Shown one piece after another: positions 25,952 to 32,289 of a DNA stretch of 32,289 bases; the stretch's first letter is position 1, and each line of letters starts with the position of its first letter. The stretch covers positions 1-32,289 of the forward strand of contig NZ_PDWP01000034.1 in the NCBI RefSeq assembly GCF_010093235.1, given 5' to 3'. A program made the position numbers and the translations under genes. The DNA comes from Pseudoxanthomonas suwonensis. GTDB lineage: Bacteria > Pseudomonadota > Gammaproteobacteria > Xanthomonadales > Xanthomonadaceae. Under the pieces are notes generated by a model that worked only from the letters and a program-made list of their open reading frames with translations, had not been told where the DNA came from and did not search any database.

Positions 25952-26926
25952 CTACTGGTTGCGCCTCCCCTGGAGCAGCCAGAGCCCCGTCGCCAGCACC
26001 AGCCAGGTACAAACGACAGCGACCGAACAAACCGTTCCAGACGCGCTGGCAACATACGCGACACAACCTGCCAGCAGACTGAACAGGGCATACGCGTTGG
26101 TTACGATCCAGTGACGGCCGACACGTTTCGCCCAACGTTGGTACAGGTGCGATACATGTGGCAGCCACCAGCGCTCGCGGCGCAGGATCCGCCCACCCAG
26201 AGTCAAAGACGCGTCCACCAGAAAGGCCGACAGCGGCAGTACCAGCAGCGCCGCGCTTCCACGATGTCCCTCAGCGTCAAGCCCGGAGGCCGTCCATGCC
26301 CCGACCGCGGCCAGCACATAGCCAATGGTACCCGATCCGACATCCCCCAGGAAAATCCGCGCGCGCGGGTAGTTGAACGGGAGGAAGCCGCAGCACGCGG
26401 CGAACGCGCCCCAGGCGACCGTATCGACCGGCGACGGACCGAGCAGCGCGAAGCAGGCCAGCGCGATCATCGCCTGGGTGGTGGCGATGCCGTCGATCCC
26501 GTCCATGAAGTTCCAGACGTTCACCAGCACCGGAACCGCCGCGCAGGCCAGCAGCGCCCAGTACCAGCCAGCGTGGCTGGCGAACATGCCGGCTCCAAGC
26601 ACCACGCCGGCCAGGCACTGGATCGCCAGGCGCGACCACGGCGACAGCGAGCGGTGGTCGTCGATCCAGCCGATCCCGGCCACCATCAGCAGGCCGGTGG
26701 CGAACGCGGCCCCCAGCGCGACCGGGACCACGCCGGCGACGATGCCGGCGATGCATCCGGCGAGCAGTGCGATCGCGATGCCCAGGCCGCCGCCACGCGG
26801 CGTCGGGATGGAATGGCTGCGGCGCTCGCCGGGCAGGTCGAGCAGGCGGCCACGCGCGTACCGCAGCGCAAGCCAGGTGCCGAGCGCCGCGACGAACACC
26901 AGCGGCACGCTGGCCCACACGCCCAT
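25952..26926 (-). CDS. WecA/WbpL-type undecaprenyl-phosphate sugar-1-phosphate transferase
   Basis: A 324-residue multi-pass protein of the MraY/WecA family, which starts O-antigen chains by moving a HexNAc-1-phosphate to undecaprenyl phosphate. Family motifs: RRSHSIPTPRGGG (35-47), IGWIDDHRSLSP with Asp89-Asp90, NVWNFMDGIDGIA (136-148) and FLGDVGSGTIGY (192-203). About ten membrane helices. Start: ATG at 26926; GTG at 26938 overlaps the lapB stop as GTGA and would add four residues, and GTG at 26932 is also in frame. Its pairing with the CapD/WbpM-type dehydratase mirrors wbpL-wbpM in Pseudomonas. Confidence 0.88.
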   Translation of the reverse strand: MGVWASVPLVFVAALGTWLALRYARGRLLDLPGERRSHSIPTPRGGGLGIAIALLAGCIAGIVAGVVPVALGAAFATGLLMVAGIGWIDDHRSLSPWSRLAIQCLAGVVLGAGMFASHAGWYWALLACAAVPVLVNVWNFMDGIDGIATTQAMIALACFALLGPSPVDTVAWGAFAACCGFLPFNYPRARIFLGDVGSGTIGYVLAAVGAWTASGLDAEGHRGSAALLVLPLSAFLVDASLTLGGRILRRERWWLPHVSHLYQRWAKRVGRHWIVTNAYALFSLLAGCVAYVASASGTVCSVAVVCTWLVLATGLWLLQGRRNQ

Positions 26927-26934
26927 GGACACGC

Positions 26935-28113
26935 TCACACCACTGCGTAATTCAGCAGTGGCTTCACCGTCCCCCACTCCTTGCAGCTGGGGCACTGCCA
27001 ATGGTGCGTGCGCGCGCCGAAACCGCAGCGGGTGCAGCGGTAGCTGGGATTGCGCACCAGCAGCTGGTCGGTGATGTGCTTGAGGTCGTGCAGGGTCGCG
27101 GTGCTGTCGGCGCCGACCGCCAGGGTCAGGTCGATCAGTGCGGCCTCGCCACGTACCGAAGGACGGTCCTTGAGCTGGCGCCCGAGGTAGTCGCGCGCCG
27201 ACTGCGCGCCCTCCTGCTGCTCGATCAGGCGGGTCAGCGCCAGCACCGGGGCGATGCCACGGTAGTGCTCGCTCATCTCGGCCAGGAACGCACGGGCGCC
27301 GGCGGCATCGCCCACCTGGGCATAGGCCGCCTGCAGGCCGGGCAGCAGCTCGGGCAGGTAGTCGGGATCGTGCCGCGCCGCGCGCTCGAAGGCGCGGATC
27401 GCGCCTTCGGGGTTGTTCGCGTCCGCTTCGATGCGGCCTTCAAGGATGCCGGCGCGTACGCAGGTGGCATCGGCCTGGTAGGCGCGCGCGATCGCCGCGC
27501 GGGCCGCGTCCAGGTCGCCATTGCCGCGGTGGCGCTCGGCCAGTTCGCATTCGAACTGCGCCACCAGCTTGCCCATCGGCTCGCCGGTGGCCTCCTCGTA
27601 GCGCATCGCGTTGTCGATCGCACGCTCCCAGTCGCGCTCGGCCTGGTAGATGCCGATCAGGTGCTTGAGCGCCTGCGGCGCGCGCTGGTCGATCCGCGCC
27701 AGGTCGGTGAACACGGTCTCGGCGCGGTCCAGCAGGCCGGACTTCATGTAGTCCTCGCCCAGCGCCAGCAGGGCCTGGACGCGCTGCGCGTCGGACAGGT
27801 CGGCGCGCTGGACCAGGCCCTGGTGCAGGCGGATGGCGCGATCCACCTCGCCGCGGCGGCGGAACAGGTGGCCCAGCGCCAGCTGGGTCTCGAAGGTTTC
27901 CTTGTCCAGTTCCGCGATGTGCAGGAACAGCTCGATCGCCTTGTCCGGCTGCTCGTTGAGCAGGTAGTTCAGGCCGCGGAAATAGGTGCCGGACAGGCGG
28001 CTGACCTGGGTGTCACCGTGGCGTTGCCCGCCCCTGCGGCCGACGACCCAGCCGCTGAGCGCGGCCAGCGGCAGGAACAGGAAGAACCAGAACCACTCGG
28101 AGATGAATTCCAT
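26935..28113 (-). CDS. lapB: lipopolysaccharide assembly protein LapB (YciM)
   Basis: A 392-residue protein: one N-terminal membrane helix (about 6-24), a cytosolic chain of TPR repeats, and a C-terminal rubredoxin-like knuckle with Cys360/Cys363 and Cys374/Cys377 (CTRCGF, CPSCKEW). In E. coli LapB directs FtsH to degrade LpxC and so limits LPS synthesis. ATG at 28113 gives the usual N-terminus; the longer reading covers lapA in another frame. It is 4 bases after lapA and 8 bases before the WecA-type gene, so LPS control and O-antigen start are likely on one transcript. Confidence 0.96.
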   Translation of the reverse strand: MEFISEWFWFFLFLPLAALSGWVVGRRGGQRHGDTQVSRLSGTYFRGLNYLLNEQPDKAIELFLHIAELDKETFETQLALGHLFRRRGEVDRAIRLHQGLVQRADLSDAQRVQALLALGEDYMKSGLLDRAETVFTDLARIDQRAPQALKHLIGIYQAERDWERAIDNAMRYEEATGEPMGKLVAQFECELAERHRGNGDLDAARAAIARAYQADATCVRAGILEGRIEADANNPEGAIRAFERAARHDPDYLPELLPGLQAAYAQVGDAAGARAFLAEMSEHYRGIAPVLALTRLIEQQEGAQSARDYLGRQLKDRPSVRGEAALIDLTLAVGADSTATLHDLKHITDQLLVRNPSYRCTRCGFGARTHHWQCPSCKEWGTVKPLLNYAVV

Positions 28114-28117
28114 TTGC

Positions 28118-28414
28118 TTAGTTGCCTTCCCGGAACGGTGCCGGTGTCTGGATGGCGTCGACGACGGTGGCGTCGGCCGCGCGGGTCCGCTCGAGCCGGC
28201 GCAGGCGCGCGTGGAGCGGCAGCACCGTGCTGGCGACGACCAGGCCGCCGCCGAGCAGCACGCCCGCGAGCAGCGAGGCGACGATGGCGATGCCTGAAGT
28301 GGTGACGATTTCGGCCACGCCGAAATCAAGATGGAGCCGCTGCGAATTGAGCGACCCCACTACCAGCCCGATCGCGAGGAATGCGAGCAGGACCAGCAGG
28401 CGGAGGATATTCAT
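28118..28414 (-). CDS. lapA: LapA-domain inner membrane protein
   Basis: A 98-residue protein with two membrane helices (about 4-22 and 42-66) and a short charged coiled tail (HARLRRLERTRAAD), as in LapA (YciS). LapA is made with LapB and takes part in LPS assembly. The gene is 62 bases after ihfB and 4 bases before lapB, the conserved order. Confidence 0.9.
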   Translation of the reverse strand: MNILRLLVLLAFLAIGLVVGSLNSQRLHLDFGVAEIVTTSGIAIVASLLAGVLLGGGLVVASTVLPLHARLRRLERTRAADATVVDAIQTPAPFREGN

Positions 28415-28476
28415 GTGCAGAGGCTCCGGCGCACGGATGCCCCAAGCTTAGCCGACCGGACGGTACCGGCGAAGGC

Positions 28477-28788
28477 TCAGGCGTCCTGCGCCTCGGTAGG
28501 CGCGGGCACGACGTCGCTGACCTTCTCGCGCAGCTCCTTGCCGGCCTTGAAGTGCGGCACGTGCTTGCCCGGAAGGGCCACGGACTCGCCGGTCTTCGGG
28601 TTGCGGCCGATGCGCGGCGGACGGTAATGCAACGAGAAGCTGCCGAACCCGCGGATCTCGATCCGCTCGCCCGACGCCAGCGAACCGGCCATCATTTCCA
28701 GCAGCGACTTGACGGCGAGGTCCACGTCCTCGGCCTTCAGGTGCGACTGGCGGCGTGCCAGGATCTCGATCAGTTCGGACTTGGTCAT
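28477..28788 (-). CDS. ihfB: integration host factor subunit beta
   Basis: A 103-residue DNA-bending protein of the HU/IHF family. It starts [11 protein letters not shown], has the conserved [18 protein letters not shown] arm with the DNA-intercalating Pro in GRNPKTGE, and ends in a short acidic tail. It pairs with IhfA (not here). It is downstream of rpsA, as in E. coli, with a strong hairpin in the spacer. Confidence 0.97.
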   Translation of the reverse strand: MTKSELIEILARRQSHLKAEDVDLAVKSLLEMMAGSLASGERIEIRGFGSFSLHYRPPRIGRNPKTGESVALPGKHVPHFKAGKELREKVSDVVPAPTEAQDA

Positions 28789-28815
28789 CTCGTACTAGGG
28801 AAGCGGGCCGATACG

Positions 28816-28848
28816 CCGCGGCGACCCGGGATCACCGGGTCGCCGCGG
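28816..28848 (-). other. strong GC hairpin between rpsA and ihfB
   Basis: A perfect 14-bp stem (CCGCGGCGACCCGG and its complement) with a 5-base loop lies between the rpsA stop and the ihfB start. No T run follows on either strand, so it is not a standard intrinsic terminator; it may be a processing or stability element for the rpsA 3' end or reduce read-through to ihfB. Confidence 0.6.
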
Positions 28849-28869
28849 GGCCTAACACACTGGCGGGTA

Positions 28870-30558
28870 TTACTCGGACTTGTTGCCCAGCTGCGCACGC
28901 AGCAGCGCGCCCAGGCTGGTGGTGCCGGCGGCAGCCTCGGCGGCGGCCTTGTTGTACTCGGCCAGGGCCTCGGCGGTCTCGGCTTCGTCCTTGGCCTTGA
29001 TCGACAGCTGCAGGCTGCGGCCCTTGCGGTCCATGCCCACGAACTTGGCCTCGATCTTGTCGCCGACCTTCAGGTACTGGGTGGCGTCATCCACGCGCTC
29101 GTTGGCGATGTCGCGCGCGGCGACGTAGCCCTCGATGCCCTCGGCCAGCTCGATCACGGCGCCCTTGGCGTCGACCTCGCGGACCACGCCCTCGACCTTG
29201 GAGCCCTTCGGGTGCGCGGCCATGTACTGGCCGAACGGATCCTGCTCCATCTGCTTCAGGCCCAGCGAGATGCGCTCGCGCTCCGGGTCGACGGCCAGGA
29301 CGACGGCGTCCAGGGTGTCGCCCTTCTTGAAGTTGCGCAGCACGTCCTCGCCGGTGGTGTTCCAGCTGATGTCGGACAGGTGGACCAGGCCGTCGATGCC
29401 GCCGTCCAGGCCGATGAAGATGCCGAAGTCGGTGATGGACTTGATCTGGCCGGTGACCTTGTCGCCCTTCTTGTGGATGGCGGCGAAGGTCTCCCACGGG
29501 TTCGCGGCGACCTGCTTCATGCCCAGCGAGATGCGGCGGCGCTCCTCGTCCACGTCCAGGACCATGACCTCGACCTCGTCACCGACCTGCACGACCTTGG
29601 ACGGGTTGACGTTCTTGTTGGTCCAGTCCATCTCGGACACGTGCACCAGGCCCTCGACGCCCGGCTCGATCTCGACGAACGCGCCGTAGTCGGTGACGTT
29701 GGAGACCTTGCCGAACACGCGGCTGTTGGCCGGGTAGCGGCGGGCGATGTTGTCCCCCGGATCCTCGCCCAGCTGCTTCAGGCCCAGCGAGACGCGGGTG
29801 CGCTCGCGGGCGAACTTCAGCACGCGCACTTCCAGCTCGTCGCCGACGTTGACCACCTCGGACGGATGGCGCACACGCTTCCACGCCATGTCGGTGATGT
29901 GCAGCAGGCCGTCGATGCCGCCCAGGTCCACGAACGCGCCGTAGTCGGTCAGGTTCTTGACCACGCCCTTCAGCTTGGCGCCCTCGACCAGCTTCTCCAT
30001 CAGCTGCTCGCGCTCCTCGCTGTGCTCGCTCTCGACCACCGCACGGCGGGAGACGACCACGTTGTTGCGCTTGCGGTCCAGCTTGATGAGCTTGAACTCG
30101 AGTTCCTTGCCTTCCAGGTAGGCCGGATCGCGCACCGGACGGACGTCGACCAGGGAGCCCGGCAGGAACGCGCGGACGTCCTTGATGTCGACGGTGAAAC
30201 CACCCTTGACCTTGCCGCTGATGCGGCCGGTGATGGTCTCGTTCTTCTCCAGCGCCTCTTCCAGCTCGTCCCACACCATCGCGCGCTTGGCCTTCTCGCG
30301 CGACAGCACGGTCTCGCCGAAGCCGTTCTCGATCGAGTCGAGCGCGACCTTGACCTGGTCGCCCACGCCCACGTCGATCTCGCCGTCGTCGTTACGGAAC
30401 TGCTCGATCGGCACGATGCCTTCGGACTTCAGTCCGGCGTTGATCACCACCACGTCGCCGCGGACGTCCACGACGGTACCGGTGACGATGGCGCCCGGCT
30501 TCAGCTTGGCCAGGTTGGCCTGGCTCTGTTCGAACAGCTCGGCAAAAGATTCGGTCAT
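28870..30558 (-). CDS. rpsA: 30S ribosomal protein S1
   Basis: A 562-residue protein with six S1 RNA-binding repeats, each built round a GxVxxxxxFGxFV-like strand pattern ([94 protein letters not shown]). S1 brings mRNAs to the ribosome. ATG at 30558 begins [12 protein letters not shown]; the alternative at 30582 adds eight residues without likeness. There is no clear Shine-Dalgarno sequence before the ATG, only an A/T-rich stretch, as in E. coli rpsA. Confidence 0.98.
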   Translation of the reverse strand: MTESFAELFEQSQANLAKLKPGAIVTGTVVDVRGDVVVINAGLKSEGIVPIEQFRNDDGEIDVGVGDQVKVALDSIENGFGETVLSREKAKRAMVWDELEEALEKNETITGRISGKVKGGFTVDIKDVRAFLPGSLVDVRPVRDPAYLEGKELEFKLIKLDRKRNNVVVSRRAVVESEHSEEREQLMEKLVEGAKLKGVVKNLTDYGAFVDLGGIDGLLHITDMAWKRVRHPSEVVNVGDELEVRVLKFARERTRVSLGLKQLGEDPGDNIARRYPANSRVFGKVSNVTDYGAFVEIEPGVEGLVHVSEMDWTNKNVNPSKVVQVGDEVEVMVLDVDEERRRISLGMKQVAANPWETFAAIHKKGDKVTGQIKSITDFGIFIGLDGGIDGLVHLSDISWNTTGEDVLRNFKKGDTLDAVVLAVDPERERISLGLKQMEQDPFGQYMAAHPKGSKVEGVVREVDAKGAVIELAEGIEGYVAARDIANERVDDATQYLKVGDKIEAKFVGMDRKGRSLQLSIKAKDEAETAEALAEYNKAAAEAAAGTTSLGALLRAQLGNKSE

Positions 30559-30738
30559 TAGTAAATACTCGGTTGAACACACGGACGGAGCCCATCGCTC
30601 GCGATGGCTGCCCCGTCCCCCTGTAGCAGGCCCGTGCCGGCGCCCTGTGTGGTTGGTTGATTGAACCCCGTCGCGTTCCCGCGACGGGACCTGGCGCAGG
30701 ATGCGCCTTCCTGCCTTTCCGCGACGGCCCGGCGGTCG
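30559..30738 (-). promoter_or_regulatory. rpsA 5' leader with three hairpins and no Shine-Dalgarno site
   Basis: Between cmk and rpsA, the minus strand can form three hairpins: GGCGCA/TGCGCC (30707-30693), CCCGTCGCG/CGCGACGGG with a GGAA loop (30688-30667), and CCATCGC/GCGATGG (30607-30592). The ATG is preceded by GAGTATTTACTA. E. coli rpsA is known to use a folded SD-less leader for self-control by S1; this leader has the same general plan. Function here is inferred. Confidence 0.5.
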
Positions 30739-31413
30739 TCAGGCGTGCTTCGGCACCTGGGCCAGCACGCGCTCGACGACCTCGTCGATGCCAAGCCCGG
30801 TCGTATCGATGAGGACGGCGTCTTCGGCCGGCTTCAGCGGTGCGACCGTACGCTGGGCGTCGCGGGCATCACGGGCGAGGATCTCCCGCAGCAGACCGTC
30901 TAAGGTAACCGAAACCCCTTTTTCCTTCAACTGCTTATAGCGCCGCTGGGCGCGCTCATCGGCGCTGGCCGTCAGGAACACCTTGGCGGTGGCGTCCGGG
31001 AAGATCACGGTACCCATGTCGCGGCCGTCGGCGACCAGGCCCGGCGGCTGGCGGAAGGCCCGCTGGCGCTCCTTCAGGGCTTCGCGGACCTCGGGGATGG
31101 CGGCAATGGCCGAGGCCACCGCGCCGGCGGTCTCCAGGCGCAGCTCGGAGGTGGCGTCGGTGCCGTTGACCAGTACCCGCAGGCCCTCCGGCCCGTCCTG
31201 GAACTCGATCCGGGTATCAAAGGTGCAGCGCACCAGGGCCGACGGATCGGCCAGGTCCAGGTCGGCCCAGCTGGCCGCCACGCCCACCGCCCGGTAAAGT
31301 GCTCCCGAATCCAGGTAGTGCCAGCCCAGCCGGCCGGCCACGATGCGGCTTACCGTCCCCTTGCCCGCCCCGGAAGGACCGTCGATCGTCAGGACGGGAA
31401 CTGGGTGGGACAT
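30739..31413 (-). CDS. cmk: cytidylate kinase
   Basis: A 224-residue enzyme that phosphorylates CMP and dCMP. The P-loop is [10 protein letters not shown] (11-20), followed by [12 protein letters not shown]; the [15 protein letters not shown] segment and [16 protein letters not shown] are typical of Cmk. ATG at 31413 is preceded by a GGAG. It lies 180 bases upstream of rpsA, the widely conserved cmk-rpsA order. Confidence 0.98.
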   Translation of the reverse strand: MSHPVPVLTIDGPSGAGKGTVSRIVAGRLGWHYLDSGALYRAVGVAASWADLDLADPSALVRCTFDTRIEFQDGPEGLRVLVNGTDATSELRLETAGAVASAIAAIPEVREALKERQRAFRQPPGLVADGRDMGTVIFPDATAKVFLTASADERAQRRYKQLKEKGVSVTLDGLLREILARDARDAQRTVAPLKPAEDAVLIDTTGLGIDEVVERVLAQVPKHA

Positions 31414-31442
31414 GGGGGCTCCGAGGGCTGTGGGGACCCGGA

Positions 31443-31448
31443 ATTGTA
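31443..31448 (-). promoter_or_regulatory. candidate -10 box for cmk
   Basis: TACAAT on the minus strand (5 of 6 consensus bases) lies 29 bases before the cmk ATG. I see no convincing -35 box at the normal distance, so this is a weak call. Confidence 0.3.
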
Positions 31449-31488
31449 GCCCGCGACACCCCTCCGCGACCCTCCCCTGCGCAACTGC

Positions 31489-31518
31489 TTGAAAGGCTTC
31501 CGGAAACCCGGCTAGAAT
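31489..31518 (+). promoter_or_regulatory. sigma-70 promoter for rpmJ
   Basis: TTGAAA (31489-31494) and TAGAAT (31513-31518) are 18 bases apart on the plus strand, 68 bases before the rpmJ ATG. Both boxes are near consensus. No Zur-type palindrome is visible around it. Confidence 0.65.
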
Positions 31519-31586
31519 GGCGGGCTTCTTTTCATGCCTCGGCCGTCCGGCCCAGGCTTCCTATCCGTCGTCCTCCGAGGTGTGTC

Positions 31587-31712
31587 ATGAAAGTCCTGTC
31601 CTCCCTGAAGTCGGCGAAGACCCGTCACCGCGACTGCAAGGTGGTCCGCCGCCGCGGCAAGGTCTTCGTGATCTGCAAGTCCAACCCGCGCTTCAAGGCC
31701 CGCCAGCGCTGA
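31587..31712 (+). CDS. rpmJ: 50S ribosomal protein L36, type B (zinc-poor form)
   Basis: A 41-residue, very basic protein. It begins [11 protein letters not shown] and ends [10 protein letters not shown], close to E. coli YkgO rather than the zinc-binding L36. Against the canonical Cys-x2-Cys-x12-Cys-x4-His set, only Cys17 and Cys30 remain; the first Cys place is His14 and the last His place is Phe35. So it probably does not hold zinc in the usual way. ATG at 31587 is preceded by GAGG; a longer frame from 31299 is a shadow. It has its own promoter and terminator. Confidence 0.95.
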
Positions 31713-31751
31713 AGCCGGCAGGCGGCCGCCAGGCCGCAGGCTTGTACCGGG

Positions 31752-31780
31752 AGGCCGCAGCGATGCGGCCTTTCGCGTTT
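31752..31780 (+). terminator. intrinsic terminator after rpmJ
   Basis: The stem AGGCCGCA/TGCGGCCT with a GCGA loop (31752-31771) is followed by TTCGCGTTT. It lies 40 bases after the rpmJ stop. The T tract is broken by CGCG, so strength is uncertain. Confidence 0.65.
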
Positions 31781-31829
31781 CCGGGCACCGCCGAACGCCC
31801 GCCTGCGCCGCAGGAGGCCACGTTCTGCT

Positions 31830-31835
31830 TACAAT
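31830..31835 (+). promoter_or_regulatory. candidate -10 box for the secreted-protein gene
   Basis: TACAAT (5 of 6 consensus bases) lies 59 bases before the ATG at 31895. No good -35 box is visible at 16-18 bases upstream. Offered because other promoters in the window use the same TANAAT form. Confidence 0.3.
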
Positions 31836-31894
31836 CGGCCCTGCACCGTCCGGCCGCCCTGGCCGGGTGGACTACTGTCTGGGGAGACACCACG

Positions 31895-32221
31895 ATGAGG
31901 CACCGCTTCCAAGTCCTGTCCCTGCTCGCGCTGGCCGGCCTGTCGGCCGCTGCGCAGGCGGATACCCTGCTGATCGAGCGCGTCGACAAGCCGGCCGCCG
32001 AAGCGCCCGCCCGCGGCCTGAGCATGGCCGAGGTCGAGGCCCGCTTCGGCGCCCCGCAGGAGAAGCTGGATCCGCGCGGCGGCCAGAAGAAGCAGTGGCC
32101 GACCATCAACCGCTGGGTCTATCCGGAGTACGTCGTTTACTTCGAGAAGAACCGCGTCATCGACGTGGTCGCCCACAAGGCCTCGCCGAACGAGATCGGC
32201 CCGAAGCCGGCGATCCGCTGA
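31895..32221 (+). CDS. small secreted/periplasmic protein, unknown function
   Basis: A 108-residue protein. Residues 1-22 are a signal peptide (MRHRFQVLSLLALAGLSAAAQA) with likely cleavage after AQA. The mature part has LSMAEVEARFGAPQEK, a pattern seen in SmpA/OmlA-like domains, where a helix before a Gly-x-Pro turn is followed by beta strands, then INRWVYPEYVVYFEKNRVIDVV. There is no lipobox Cys, so it is soluble or loosely bound, not a BamE lipoprotein. ATG at 31895 follows GGGGAGA. No named family is claimed; only the fold is suggested. Confidence 0.72.
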   Translation: MRHRFQVLSLLALAGLSAAAQADTLLIERVDKPAAEAPARGLSMAEVEARFGAPQEKLDPRGGQKKQWPTINRWVYPEYVVYFEKNRVIDVVAHKASPNEIGPKPAIR

Positions 32222-32229
32222 TCCGCCCC

Positions 32230-32253
32230 GCCGCCCCGCCCGCGCGGGGCGGC
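32230..32253 (+). terminator. GC hairpin after the secreted-protein gene
   Basis: GCCGCCCCGC (32230-32239), a CCGC loop and the exact complement (32244-32253) lie 8 bases after the stop. There is no T tract, so it is a terminator-like or 3'-protecting hairpin. Confidence 0.5.
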
Positions 32254-32269
32254 ACGCTCCCGCCGGCAC

Positions 32270-32289
32270 CTGTCTCTTATATAGATCCA
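32270..32289. other. probable Tn5/Nextera adaptor remnant at the contig end
   Basis: CTGTCTCTTATA (32270-32281) is identical to the first 12 bases of the Tn5 mosaic end used in tagmentation libraries; the last 8 bases diverge. It is AT-rich, unlike the surroundings, and ends the sequence. Best read as a library artefact and not genome sequence. Confidence 0.7.

Noticed and set aside
28381-30561. A 726-codon open frame on the plus strand, opposite rpsA
   Set aside because: It mirrors rpsA over its full length. The reading is His/Leu/Asp/Val-rich repeats produced by the complementary strand of a GC-rich gene, with no recognisable domain.
32270-32289. End of a natural Tn5/IS50 insertion
   Set aside because: The match is better to the synthetic mosaic end than to the natural outside end, there is no transposase, and the sequence stops here. 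A library adaptor is simpler.

Overview
The window is about 32 kb of very GC-rich DNA (roughly 70% by eye) with densely packed genes and no intergenic gap above about 220 bp. Gene content and order (ndk-rlmN-pilF-rodZ-yfgM-bamB-der; cmk-rpsA-ihfB-lapA-lapB followed by O-antigen genes and galU; a short type-B L36) suggest a gammaproteobacterium of the Xanthomonadaceae/Lysobacteraceae (Lysobacter, Luteimonas, Pseudoxanthomonas or a relative). It looks like chromosomal core. I see no rRNA, tRNA, CRISPR array, prophage or transposase. The last ~20 bases look like a Tn5/Nextera adaptor remnant, so the right edge is probably a contig end.

Layout. (1) 1-5482: a terminal oxidase cluster. It has a CtaG-like assembly protein cut by the left edge, a divergent HemJ/CopD-like membrane protein, and a minus-strand run of subunit II, a fused subunit I+III, a small unknown membrane protein and a DUF2231 protein. 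(2) 5605-6834: folD and, divergently, a DUF1244 protein. (3) 6851-18458: one long minus-strand run, read from right to left: ndk, rlmN, pilF, rodZ-like, yfgM, bamB, der, mobA-like, moeA, rhodanese-moeB, and a Kef-type cation/proton antiporter. Gaps are short and several starts overlap the previous stop. (4) 18600-23102: a PsrA-like TetR regulator with a visible operator over its own promoter, then fadN-type and fadA beta-oxidation genes. A 124-bp palindromic element built of 7-bp units lies between the two fad genes, and a bidirectional terminator follows. (5) 23130-31413: a minus-strand run cmk, rpsA, ihfB, lapA, lapB, a WecA-type glycosyl-1-phosphate transferase, a CapD/WbpM-type dehydratase and galU. 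This ties translation, LPS-level control and O-antigen synthesis together. (6) 31587-32221: rpmJ (L36, zinc-poor type) and a small secreted protein on the plus strand.

How the parts work together. The oxidase cluster would make an aa3-type cytochrome c oxidase with a lipoprotein CuA subunit. Its subunit I has Gln in place of the K-channel Lys and lacks the Asn pair of the D-channel gate. The moe/mob genes supply late steps of molybdenum cofactor synthesis. The fad genes convert enoyl-CoA to acetyl-CoA under probable fatty-acid-responsive control. The lapAB-O-antigen-galU block serves envelope polysaccharide. Most lines here are ordinary core genes. The points I would recheck first are the oxidase channel residues, the palindromic element between fadN and fadA, the terminator-like hairpin in the ndk leader, and the SD-less hairpin-rich rpsA leader.
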